64,000 nt of DNA from Beroe forskalii (lineage: Eukaryota; Ctenophora; Nuda; Beroida; Beroidae): assembly GCA_011033025.1 (NCBI GenBank), contig WFMF01000145.1, positions 310,001 to 374,000 of the forward strand. The letters are read 5' to 3'. Within the stretch, counting starts at the first letter, position 1. The number at the start of each line of letters is the position of its first letter. This document shows positions 34,946 to 46,344 of this stretch, in pieces. Position numbers and translations under genes: made by a program. Below the pieces are notes generated by a model. The model did no database searches, was not told the DNA's origin, and worked only from the letters and a program-made list of their open reading frames with translations.

Positions 34946-35514
34946 AATAAATAAATAAATCAAAAGTACTTATTACACGCTTAGACACTTACTAATAAAA
35001 CCTTCGGAAATATTATGCCATTCAAGCGTGACCACCAAAATACTACAAAAAATACCAGATCAATATGATCATATTATGACTAAATTCAATATCTGGTCCA
35101 TATCATTCAATTGCATCAAAAGCCATGTCAAAATAGAAAGTCTTCAGCAATTTCTTAAATGTTCCCAATTCTGTACTACATCTTATGCTATAAGGCAAAC
35201 TATTCCATATCTTGGGAGCAATATGACAGAAAGATGCCCTGTTTTTTAACAGACGTGATGGCAGAGGAACTTTAAGTAAATAAAGTCATTATCTAATCTT
35301 AGACTAACATTCTTCATCTCTCAATGAAATAAGTTCCTGAAGGTATTGGGAGCTAAATTATTCAGACATTTGAACACCAAAAGAGCTATCTTGAATCTAA
35401 TCCGAAATTCAACTGGTAGGAGTGAAGTTTTTAAGATAAGGTTTGATATGCTCACTTTTTCTTTCTGTTAATCTGAAAATGAATCGAACTGCATTATTTT
35501 GGAGCTTTTGTAAA
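34946..35514 (-). mobile_element. LINE 3' fragment at the duplication junction
   Basis: On the minus strand, the fragment translates with frame changes to the C-terminal end of an APE-type LINE polymerase: LQKLQNNAVRFIFRL, then IKPYLKNFTP, then FKIALLVFKCLN, then APKIWNSLPYSIRC and FKKLLKTFYF. These are hallmark phrases of the CR1/L2/Rex group. It ends in a TAAA-type tail (34946-34962). Its edges coincide with the end of copy 1 homology (about 34945) and the start of copy 2 homology (about 35515). Confidence 0.78.
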
Positions 35515-35574
35515 CGGCAAAACTGATATCGGTGACCTCTTTCACCGACGTTGACCATTTGATTTTTAACTATC

Positions 35575-35785
35575 ACCAAGGCCCCATTGCCTTTTTGCCA
35601 AGGCCCCAATTCCTTGCTAACTCAAGGCCCCAATACCTGCTTACCCAAGGTCCCATTGCCTTGCTTACCCAAGGTCCCAATTCCTTGCTTACCCAAAGTC
35701 CAATTCCTTGCTAACCCAAGGCCCCATTCCCCAACACCTTGCTTACCTAAGGCCCCAATACCCTCCTTACCCAAGGCCCCAATAC
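35575..35785. repeat. ~27-bp minisatellite next to exon 22, copy 2
   Basis: Counterpart of 16719-17000, with the same 'ccaaggccccaat' units and a slightly different copy number. It lies at the left edge of the duplicated unit. Confidence 0.8.
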
Positions 35786-38700
35786 CTGCGGTGTCTTAGG
35801 CGTTGAGCCTTCTTCAGGAGCAACAAAACTCGGCATTATACTAGGGTCCTCGGCTGATAATCTATTCTTTAACTTCTTTATAATGTGCCTTGACGGGAGA
35901 ATGACTGTTATCAATCGTTATCAACATTCAACATTGAGCAATAACTTAAAATGAAGGCTGGTCATTCTGGTTTTACTATTTGAATGTTCCATACATATAG
36001 CTATGAAGCTCCAATGAGGACCTTGCTTATACATTATTTAGTTAATAAATCCCGATCTAAAGTGCAGCGCGAGAGATATGTCACACAAACCTGTAGGGGT
36101 CGTAGAATCGTCTACAGTATAACGTTGATTCATTCGTTTCTTTGGGTATATGTTCACCCTCTTTCAGGAAAACTATTGAGGCTTTACTTTCAATAGAAGA
36201 GATTTCAATCTGAAAGCAAACAGTTATAAAAAGTTCAGTAATAGTTTGGACACGGTACTCCATAATGAAGTGCGCGCCGCAGCACAGTTTGGCAGGCAAA
36301 TAGAAGTGAATACTTTAAATGGTACAAAGTTAACAAATCTCATTAATAAATGTGTATGGGTTGGTTAATACACTGACAGTGAGTAGTGTAGAAGCAAACA
36401 CCTCCTGACATTGACCAATCAGCGTGCGAGTAGACAGTCAACTCACACGCTGATTGGTCCCTATATTTACTTCGTCATCACATTGGGAAGCGAAGACCTC
36501 CTGCGGGTGCATGGATTTTCGCTCAGTTTTACTCGTCACCATCTCCTCGACTACGTAGAACCAGAGCAGTCGCACCACGGGAACATGGGAGTGGTAAAAC
36601 TCCAATACTCGACCTAATGGGGACATGGGAGTGGTAGAACTCCAACACTCGACCTAATGGGGACATGGGAGTGGTAGAACTCCAACACTCGACCTAGTGG
36701 GACATGGGAGAGGTAGAACTCCTATACTCGACATAGTGGGGGACATGGGAGTGGTAGAACTCCAATACTCGACCTAGTGGGGGACATGGGAGTGGTAGAA
36801 CTCCAACACTCGACCTAGAGGGGGGACATGGGAGTGGTAGAACTCCAATACTCGACCTAAGGGGGGATATGGGAGTGGTAGAACTCCAATACTCGACCTA
36901 ATGGGGGCATGAGAGTGGTAGAACTCCAATAATCGACCTTTGGGGGACATGGGAGTGGTAGAAAGTTACAATATCCGAAACATCTCCTAGTAAATATCAG
37001 ACTAACCTAGTTTCCACGATTCTTCACCAGCAGGGATGTTAGTGTCATTCCCACACCTCACATACACTGTGTCTCCTTGTACAATCGTCTCATTCTTGAA
37101 GTGACACTTCCTGGAATAAAATATAAATGATATTAAAAAACGCTAGAAATTGAATTCAAATGGGGTTTTATATAACCAGCTTGCAGAGATCAATTTCCAT
37201 TGATGGTCGATTTGATTTTTGGAAAATTATGTATAAGAAACTGTTTCATGTACGAAATTAAAGTTAAATCACACAAAGTTAAATCACACTTGTGTGATTT
37301 AACTTTGTGTGAATCAATCTGTCCCAGTCGCAACTAAAAAATACAAATTAAATGACACAAATAAATCCGTTTCTACTGGCACCTAAAGTAGACTTTGCCG
37401 TCCTTGGTATACGAATCCTCGAACTTGGCAGTGGCATTACGCTTCGCTACAGGAGCAATGGTAATGCACCCGTCAGCCGCGTGGGAGATGTCGATGTTCA
37501 TTTCACTTTCCATTTCCTGCATTATCAGAATCACGATTTAAAAACAAATACTAGTTATGTAGCAATTTGAAATAGTGCAATGAAAAGTGTTTTGCATAAA
37601 TCGTGATCGGTAATTGGCAAACGTACACAACTTTTACCTTTTTAATGTAAAGACCAAGGGAAACAGATGTTGCAAGTAAATCGTTATGTAGCTACAACAA
37701 ATTTCCTGCTCGGAACTGATGATGGTTGGGACGATGAAGGGCTGAGTAGAAGTAGAGGAGGAGGCAGGAACTGTCGAATCAGTGGTGGGTACGATCTGAA
37801 GAAAGTGTCAGAGGGTTCGGACACCGTTGTTTATTTCTTAGGACTCTACCGGTCACTGGGTACACAATCCAAACAAACTGAATGAATCAAAAACAGGTCT
37901 AGATCTTTTGAAAAAAGATCTGAAAATGACCTGTTTCATCATTTTCATACCTGTATTGAGTTATCTTCTGACGAAACAACTTGAATCTGCGCAGAATCTC
38001 CGCTAACAATTTGAATCTGACTGGGTGGAAGGATTTCGACAGCCTTTGCCTCTTCAATCGAAGGAACGATTTCTATGGGGATACTGGTGGCCTGACCTTT
38101 GTCACTAGGTACGATTTGGATAACATTTCCAGATTCGTTGGAGGAGTTTATCACTGAGGAGGGCTCACCAGATTGGATTATCTGTATGGACGGTTGGGGA
38201 GACCCTTGTTGAACTATCTGGATTTGTGGCTCAATGGTTTGTGTACTGGGTTCGCCCACAGAGAAAGTTATCATGTTATCCGGCAGAATGGTCATGGAAT
38301 GCTCGTTGACTTCTGATTCACTGACAATCGATATTTTGTTGATTATTTTCTCGGTGCTGAGGGGTACTGTAGACAAATTGTCGGATGGTTCATTGTTCAC
38401 TGAATTCAATTGTTCGGATGTTGATTCTTCCGCTTTTGATTCTTCAACTGATTTACTGGCTGAACCCACTTCAATTTGTTCGTGTTCCGCAGATTCATAC
38501 TTGGAATTTTCCCCAATTTGTGGCACAGATATCAGTTCCAAACTCACTTCAGAAGATTCGTTTCCTGATTTCTCCACACCAGATGGCACAAGTTTTGATT
38601 TCACTTTCTTAGTGGAGTATTTGCTTGGGCCTTGTAAGCTCTTATCAGGATGCCGGGGAGCCTTGTTGAGTGTTTTGTTTTCTCCCTTCACAGCATTGAT

Positions 38701-41700
38701 AGGAGGGTGAGGGGTGGGTATGACGGTAAGATCATCTGCTTCCAGGGGCTCAGCTAGAGATCTCAGGAGGTGCCGGATGGGGTGGTAGTAGCGCCGCACA
38801 TACAACCGTCCTGCAGAGACAAGGGTGAGAGGGGGAAAACGGGGAAGACAAAAAGAAGGTTAAAAAGCGCTGCATACTTACAAATATTATGATCGTTTGC
38901 ACCAATAGAAGAGGCTGAACAAAACGTCCTGATCACATTTCCAATCGCAGGGATATCCCGGTAGTTAGTAGTTACCCTTAGGAATTTCCTCCTGAGGCGG
39001 TATTTTCTCTTTCTTCTTGAGGTACACGATGTCGATGACTTCCTCCAGTTGGCACACCAAAGCGTAGATAATGAAGTCCGTAGCGAAGCTCTCATTGATG
39101 TGGATAGAGGCAGATTCTCGTTTGGAAACGAACATCTCTTCCTCCAAGTAGAACCTGAGTTCGGGTCAGTTATCGCGATGCAGAAGAAAAAAGGAAGTCA
39201 AATCAACGACCATTTCCAAATCAACCAGTAGAAGCAGGATGCTCACTACTCTGTGAATTCTGAATTCGCTGACAGAAGACAGACATGTTGTAAAACCAAA
39301 AGGGCAATAATTTGTCCCAATATGATTGATGAACCGAAACTTCATTTACCTGAACATCCTGTGACGTGACACGGGGTGAAGAGGCCATACCTAATGCGAC
39401 AATATGTCCCAAACACTCCATTTACCTGAACATCTTGAGCCGGAGAACGTCCTGTTCATCCCGGTAGATGGATATGATACGACCCATCTGAATGCCTTCC
39501 ACCAACTTGACAAAGACTACGTCACCAACACGGGCTGTGACGTCAGCAACCTTCACCCACCTAGGAGGGAGTATGTTGCAGGAAACAAGGGATATTTTGA
39601 GTTCTGATACATTAGTCGTTTGAACTCTCGGATGACTGTTAGAAAAGAAAAACTGTTGAGATTGTAAGGACGCATCCTTTGAAGTTTTCCGTTTTGATCT
39701 AGAACTCAGATGGCTGCTTGAAAGACAAGACATTCTTCCAAAGGTAGTAAAATAAAAGGTTTTCATGAGACGTGACACATCCTCTTCAAGACTTTCAATT
39801 TTCATAAAATATACTCACGAGAACTCGCGAGGTCTGATCTCATCCCCTAGCACTGTTTCCTTCAGGAGCAGCTGACTGATTAGCTCCTTCTCTTTCTTTT
39901 GGAACTCCTCGAATTTCTTGAGCTTCTCCATTTTCTGTTTCTCCGACTGAACATGTTTCTTTGAATGAAGTGGGCAATTGAAATGATAATGATGTTGATA
40001 CTGTGATATTATTGAGTGTTACTGTTCAATCTATAGCAAAGCGACTTGAGTTGAAATTCGATGAAAAAATGCTTGTCCCCATGCTTTCTGCAGGGCAAAC
40101 TTTACCTACCAGTTTCTCCTTTTCTTTTTTCAGCTTTTCTCTGTCTTCTTTTTTGAGCCTCTTATTCGCTTTTGTGTTGGATTTTTCCTGAAAATAAGAA
40201 GTCGTTAGTCGTTATTAACTTGTTTATTGTTGCATCTTAATATCTTACTAAGTCAAAGAAAACACACCGTTGTATAAGTACAAGCAGACTAACAGCAGCC
40301 GGGATGGATTTCCTCTTCTTCGTCTGATTCCACACCTCCTTCTCCTCATTCACTGAGGACTCCTCACTCTCCTCACTACTGTCCTCAGAAGATGAGGACT
40401 CGCTGTCAGGGTCATCCCGGAGAGAGGATCCCGGCTCTGGGATGTCTTCTACCCCTGGGAAAACACTAGATGAAATTAATGATAAACGTTCACATTGAAA
40501 TGCGAATAGTATTGGTTTTTATTTAGATGCTAAAGGTAAACGTTTATATCAATCAAAATAAAAGCAGCATGGTTTGGATCTGCTCATGCGTGCAAATATG
40601 TTGAATTCAAGATCACCCTTATAATGAAATGCATACTTTTGAGTTTCACTCTAAGACCAATTACAGCTACCTAGTGTCTTGGCAGGACGTTTTAGTAGGT
40701 TTGTCTTACCTAGTGTCTTGGCAGGACGTTTGAGACGGTAGAGTTCCTTGGTATCGGCGTCAAAATAATCCCCCGCCACGTAAGTGTGATCGTCTGTAAT
40801 GTCGTCAGGGTGGAAGACGACGTTTAGTCGCTCGAAGAACAGGGTACAAGGTACCTCGTGGTACACTTCCTCACTGAACAGCAGCCCAGTGGACAACAGG
40901 TGACGATCTGACGAAGGGATGTTCCTCTGGGAGGAAGAGGGGTGAGAATTGGGTTAATAATACAAGGTGAACACTGAACACCCAGAATCCCCAAAATCTG
41001 CCATCATTGATTCGTTGGGGATTTAATTCAATTAAAGTACAGTGCCGCTTATAAAGTACCTTTTCATTACATTCACTTTAATTTTACACGGGTTTAAGCT
41101 TTAATCGTGTAATTACAGTCCAAAATCAAGATTTTATTGAAAATTAGAAGGTTTCTTACAATGGTAAAGAGTTTGTTGACTGTCATCACAGCTTTGGTCC
41201 CGTCCTCCACAAGATGTAAATTTTGTACTCTGACACAAACACTGCCTGATTGCAGGGTGACGAAGTCCCCGAGGCTGAATGTGCCCTCTCCAACCGTACA
41301 TGACCTGTAGTAAGTAAACACAGTAAAGGATTTGATAATTTCTTTGCCAGCCTGTCCAACACAAGAGGGATGCTGTTTTATCGTAGATAACCAACCAATC
41401 GAAACGACCCTTTTTGTCAAAACTCAAAACACCAATTTACATTTTCAACTGTCAGTAACCTGAAGTAAGTAACATCATCCTGATTCTTCACGACATCCTC
41501 AAGTTTTGGAGTATGTGGGCATTCCTCCATCGGGGCAGGAACAACGGAGAAGTCTGATCTGGTTAGTGGTTCCGAGAGGGGGTAGATCTGAGGGGGAAAT
41601 AAGTTGGGATCATGAATACATGTATACAAAAAGGCTTCATGCCTATTGGACAGAAAACAATAGATAAAGATCAATGCAGTTATCTGTGAAGTAAAGGGGG

Positions 41701-43701
41701 GGGGGGGAATTTAACGTAAAATATCAGCTATTGGCCCAATACTGATTTCGCCACATATATCTATTATCTAGCCCACCTTTTTCTTGAACGGATCGTAGTA
41801 TCGCTTTAGGAAGTGCACAGCTTTGAGGGCGTTGTCAGGCAAAGGCTGGAAGATGTTCTGATGAATCACGATGATTTTCTTCTTCACGTTAGAGATGAGG
41901 AGCTCCCTCCTCCAGTTACTAACCAGGACTTCCTGGTAGTGCAGCATCGACCTTTGCTCTGGACTCAGAGTTACCTGTGATTGTGGGAAGAATAACGTGT
42001 ATAGTGTATACTGTATAGTGTATACATGGGCTCATCAGTCAGAAGCTACTTGTCGATGGGGAGGTAAAAAGGCGGGTATAGAGAGTCAAGTGTGGCCCCA
42101 TTAGAAATTCATGAAGTGAATTAAGCAAATATCGAACCAATTTATTAAACAGAATAAGTAAACGTTGACTTACTGATAACACAGACTTGTGGGCTAATTT
42201 CATTATCATACCTCGTTTTGGTAGTAGACAAACTGCCCATTAGCAATGGGTCTCTGTTCGTGGTTGTAAGAGAAACTGATGATACGTCTGATAGAACTAC
42301 CATCCCTGTTTACTAGCAGCACACAGTCTCCAATCTTATATTTGTCTTTACCAACACTACAAACTTTGGGAATTTTCTAGTTGAAATCTAAGTGAAGAAT
42401 ACCAAATCGTTGTCTACATTTAATTTTCACAGCATTAAGCATTTACCGCAATTGTGAACAGGAACATAATTCTTAAATCTTACTTGTAGAAAGTTGATCC
42501 ATCCTGGGTATACGGCAAGGAGAACTTGATATCTGCTGGCTTCACTGCATTCTCTACAGCGTCCTTTTCCTTCACAGATAGTGAGGAACCAACACTATCA
42601 GGAACTGGTTTCGGCATGTACCTCATTTGGAGGTCTTGTGAACGGTGAGGCACCAGCAGCTGCTTGTCATGGTCAAAATACCTGCCAAAGGATTCACATT
42701 GGAAATTTCAAAATACAAAAATAACTCATTAAATTCAATTCAGCACAGGAATTTTAATATTTTAATATGATTTGATACATATTTTCCTAAAAATTACTTT
42801 TACTTGCCTGTACACATAATAAACATCCTTAGGGACAGTATCAGGGATTTCATCTTTAGTGCTAACCCATATGACATGTAACAACTTTCGTATTGTTGAT
42901 ACAGCAACCTAAAGAACGAAAAACATTAATTATTTTAATGAATAGTGGAGTATAGTGTGTGGGTTAGATTACTTTATTGAAAGTTGTTTGGTTCACTGCA
43001 TCAATGATCAATCACATCAAACATGTTTTAATGATACTCTTTTTAATAATTAGTTGTATTGGTTATCATTGGGTAACTTCTTATGGCTGGCTTGCTAATT
43101 TATTATAAAAATTGTATGGAAGGAATCGATAGGTACCTTTCCAGTATAACATGTTGCAAATATCTCATGTGGATAATGTTGCTCTGGATCATGTTTAGGA
43201 AAATCTGAGTCAGTGAAAAACCACCTGACCAATGCTCTCTCATTTCCCTGTAAAATGAAGATGATAATGTTGAGCAAGTACAAACATACAAAAGTAGTAT
43301 ATACAGTAATATGATTTATGATGTGCATTGTGAAAACATCAAGATTTCCCTTTGTCCTACAATAAATCTTGAGCAGGTATGCAAGCTTGTATCTTCCTTC
43401 ATCACGAATAAGAACATTGTGTCCAACATTATATGATATCCCATCCACACAACATTTTCTGAAAGTGAATAAGACTTAATATGATATCCCAATGACACAA
43501 CATTTTCTGAAAGTGAATAAGAATTGAAAGTCAACTCAAACTATGTGTTTCAAATACTAATATAGCACATTTTAAAGGTTATAAAGTGAGTCTCTAAGGA
43601 AAGTTATCTATGACAAACCTGTAAAAAACAAGGCCAGTTTCACTCTTCTTGATTACTTGATCTAATTTTACCTCAGATTCATCTTGTACAGCTGCAGCCA
43701 T
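35786..43701 (-). CDS. Multi-BAH-domain protein, copy 2 (exons 1-22, no last exon)
   Basis: Exons by homology and splice sites: 43701-43619, 43458-43338, 43247-43137, 42908-42808, 42681-42484, 42356-42212, 41974-41777, 41587-41460, 41304-41160, 40926-40710, 40454-40249, 40187-40110, 39958-39819, 39560-39426, 39154-38976, 38810-37951, 37795-37706, 37516-37383, 37110-37003, 36312 to about 36238, 36209-36091, 35888-35786. They would code about 1,230 aa with the same five BAH modules. Differences from copy 1: the exon 4 donor is GC (gcaagt), usable as a minor donor. The exon 17 donor reads GA where copy 1 has GT. The intron between exons 20 and 21 is mostly deleted, and the remnant is open in frame, so the two exons may be fused. 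There is no copy of the 3' terminal exon, so a transcript must end in intron sequence or splice into copy 1. It may be a decaying duplicate. Confidence 0.72.
36583..36965. repeat. ~40-bp minisatellite, uninterrupted (copy 2)
   Basis: About nine units of 'gggagtggtagaactccaat-actcgacctagtggggacat' run without break in intron 19. This is the empty-site version of the array that is split by the 5.4-kb element in copy 1. Confidence 0.88.
37271..37312. repeat. Perfect palindrome in intron 18, copy 2
   Basis: Arms of about 20 bases (CACACAAAGTTAAATCACAC and its complement) meet almost without a loop. Copy 1 lacks the palindrome at the matching intron position. Confidence 0.75.
40672..40745. repeat. 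Local duplication of the exon 10 donor, copy 2
   Basis: The block 'acctagtgtcttggcaggac' is present twice about 38 bases apart. The outer copy (40708-40709) keeps the strong GTAAG donor matching copy 1. The inner one offers a second donor-like site further into the intron, so alternative donor use is possible. Confidence 0.6.
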
Positions 43702-43988
43702 CCTAGATATCAGTGATTCATAAAAACTTATTCATTCATATTATTTCTCTAAAATTTGTTTCTCTTCCTTTAAAAATAAACAAGGCATTGGTTGATTATA
43801 AGAACCTTTTCAACTTATAAACTGGCCAAAAGCAACATATTCCAAAGCAAAATTGATTAATCATTGCACAAGATAAAGTGTTTTTTTTTTGGATATTTCA
43901 ACCCAGGCAAAGCATCTCTCAAGATGGAGCATTTTTTCATGATGCCAAATACATTTTCAATTTGCATATTAAAATGAAACAATGTAAC

Positions 43989-44494
43989 CCAGATCCATCA
44001 TCATCTGACCCTATACTTCTCTTCTCTAGGTTTGCAACTTAATAACTTGATGCTTGGTGTAAAGAAAATAACAAGGAGCAATTTTCAGTTTCAGGCATTT
44101 AATCAGGGGTGACTGCTGGTGGTGTACCTCATAAAAAGCTCTTCCATTTTCACCCATATGAGTGCACATGCATTGATCAAAAGATCTGTCGAAAGAATGT
44201 GGAAATTTCAGCAAAAATTCAATCATAAGCATATTGAAACCTTGCACATGCACTGTAATTTACACATTCTTTTGACGGGTATTTAATGCCCTGAAAGCTG
44301 AGGTAGGTATAGGATGCCCACACACCACTAATCTTGGTGTAATCCATTTGGATCTTGCTGCACACAACATAGTGACATAGTGTTACCTAAAGGGACCATG
44401 CTGGAGCTTAACTACAGAGGAAAAGGAGAAAAGTCTAGCAGATTCTCTTGAAGAAATCAATCTAAATTTCGTGGGTAAAACTGTTCAAATATCT
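43989..44494. other. Upstream flank of copy 2
   Basis: Unique sequence between the duplicated unit and the 13.5-kb composite element. No exon is recognisable. The promoter of copy 2 should lie near 43702-43988, which is also present upstream of copy 1. Confidence 0.4.
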
Positions 44495-44715
44495 CATGTC
44501 TATGGTGGCTCAAACCCGCCACCAGAAAAAAATTAAAAATTTTTTCAAATTAAAAAAAAATTTAAAAAAATTTAAAAAAAAAAAATAATTTTTTTAATTT
44601 TAAATTTTGTTTTAAAAAAATTTTTTAAATTTTTTTAAAAAATTTTGAAAAAAAATTTGAAAAAAAATTAGAAATTAAAAATCATGGCTCAAACCCGCCA
44701 CGAAAACTAAAACTG

Positions 44716-46340
44716 AAAATGAAAATCGTTTTTTATTCAAATCACGTACGAACTTTTTGTGCGCCGCGCAAAAGATTTTAAAATTAATTTGAAAAACGAA
44801 ATCGCCTCATCTTGAAACATCATGAAATACGCGTTTGGCGTTCGCGTGTTACGTTAAGTTCATAATGTATAAGTAAACAAAATGATATGAGCAGCCAAAT
44901 TCACGTCCCAGTAAAGTTCTCAGCCAGTCCATCAGACTTTCTACTCAATTATGTACTTGTATAATGACAGGCAATCAGCAGGCACCCCAGCCCATTGAAT
45001 AGAATAACGAGGGATCTATTATTACCCAGGGATCTCTTATTACCCATTATTGAGGGGAATAACAGGCGGCCCCACCCATTTGAAGGAATGTGAAGCGGCC
45101 CCGCCCATTGAGAAGAATAAGAGACGCATCCGCCTGCTTAGGATTTTTAGTAAATCAATGACAGGCAGCCCACCCATTATAATAATAATAATAATAATAA
45201 TAAGATTTTCCCCTCCGGGAACTCACACTTGAGAAGGATGACAGGCATCCCCGCCCATTGATAAGAATGACTGATGGCCCTATCCATTGAAGGTACTAAA
45301 CTCCTAGTCCTAAACAGTTTGATTGTCCTCTTATTCTTCTCAATGGGCGGGGCTTCATCACATTCCTCCAAATGGGTGGAGCCGCCTGTAGTTCCCCTCA
45401 ATGGCTGGTGTAGCATGACATCATTCTCAGAGGATCCCCTGTCATTCTATTCAATGAGTCAATGGGCTAGGCCGCCTGCTGATCACCTGTCATTCTACTC
45501 AATTCTACATAATTGAGGAGAATGGCAGGCGTCTCCGTTGTAGGTAACAACAGGCGGCTTTGCCCTGTGATGCATATTGAGAAATAAGGTGACTGCAACA
45601 GCCCCGCCCATTGAGAAGAATGACACTGAAGGATTACAGATAGCCCAGCTCTAGCCCAGTGGCCGGAATAAAAGGGGTAACATCGACTAGGAAAGGTTGA
45701 TGGACTGGTCGAGAGCTTTGCCGTTGGGACTTGAATCTGGCTGCTGATCATATCATTTTGCGAGAAGGTGTTCTAGCGTTTTTGTCATAAAAGTGTCAGG
45801 ATTTTACAGGATTTTACAAGAGGTTCCTCTCCATTCTTGTCATGGATTTTACGGAATTTCCGTCAATTAAAGTATCAACGAAGAGCTCCCTGTGGCTTTG
45901 CGGCTAGCATTATGTCTGCTCGATATCACGGTCTATATTTTAGGCGGTTCGGCTGACGTAATTTCAATTGAGCAGAGTGGATGCTTGATTACGCCCGATT
46001 TTCTACTAGCTTGAATGAAACCATGTCCGTATCATGATATCGATTACAGATATTCTTAGAAATTCGTAGGAGCTTGTTCGTGTCCAGCTACGGAACGCGC
46101 CGCCTGCTTTGTCGAGGATCAATAGGAACAACTCCTGTAAAATCATGACATTTTTGGGCCAGAACATCTACTGCATTTTGCGAACATTATGAACTTAACG
46201 TAATGCGCGAACGCCAAACGCATTTTTCATGATGTTTCAAGATGAAGCGATTTCGTTTTTCAAATTAATTTTAAAATCTTTTGCGCGGCGCACAAAAAGT
46301 TCGTACGTGATTTGAATAAAAAACGATTTTCATTTTCATT
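44716..46340. mobile_element. 1.6-kb foldback element with ~155-bp inverted ends
   Basis: The arms 44716-44868 and 46184-46340 are reverse complements (for example 'aaatcacgtacgaactttt', 'gcgccgcgcaaaagatttt', 'acgttaagttcataatgt'). The inside contains a degenerate minisatellite of 'ccccgcccattgagaagaat' units (about 44960-45640) that changes orientation near 45320. No coding region. Its left arm abuts the left terminal repeat of the 13.5-kb composite. Confidence 0.78.
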
Positions 46341-46344
46341 TTTT

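Larger units (their letters stand above)
35515..43988. repeat. Tandem duplication unit (copy 2) of the multi-BAH gene
   Basis: These 8.5 kb match 16720-34945 in the same orientation, exon by exon and through most introns. Copy 1 is longer because of later insertions (the 5.4-kb minisatellite element, the 4-kb LINE, the hairpin MITE). Exon lengths agree except for in-frame 3-, 3- and 12-base differences in exons 11, 22 and 16. Uncollapsed haplotypes in an assembly could look similar, but the single clean junction and the missing last exon favour a true tandem duplication. Confidence 0.85.

Noticed and set aside
35515-43988. Copy 2 as an assembly artefact of two haplotypes
   Set aside because: Possible but less likely: the two copies lie in direct tandem, with a single junction holding a LINE fragment and only one last exon. 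It still needs spanning reads.
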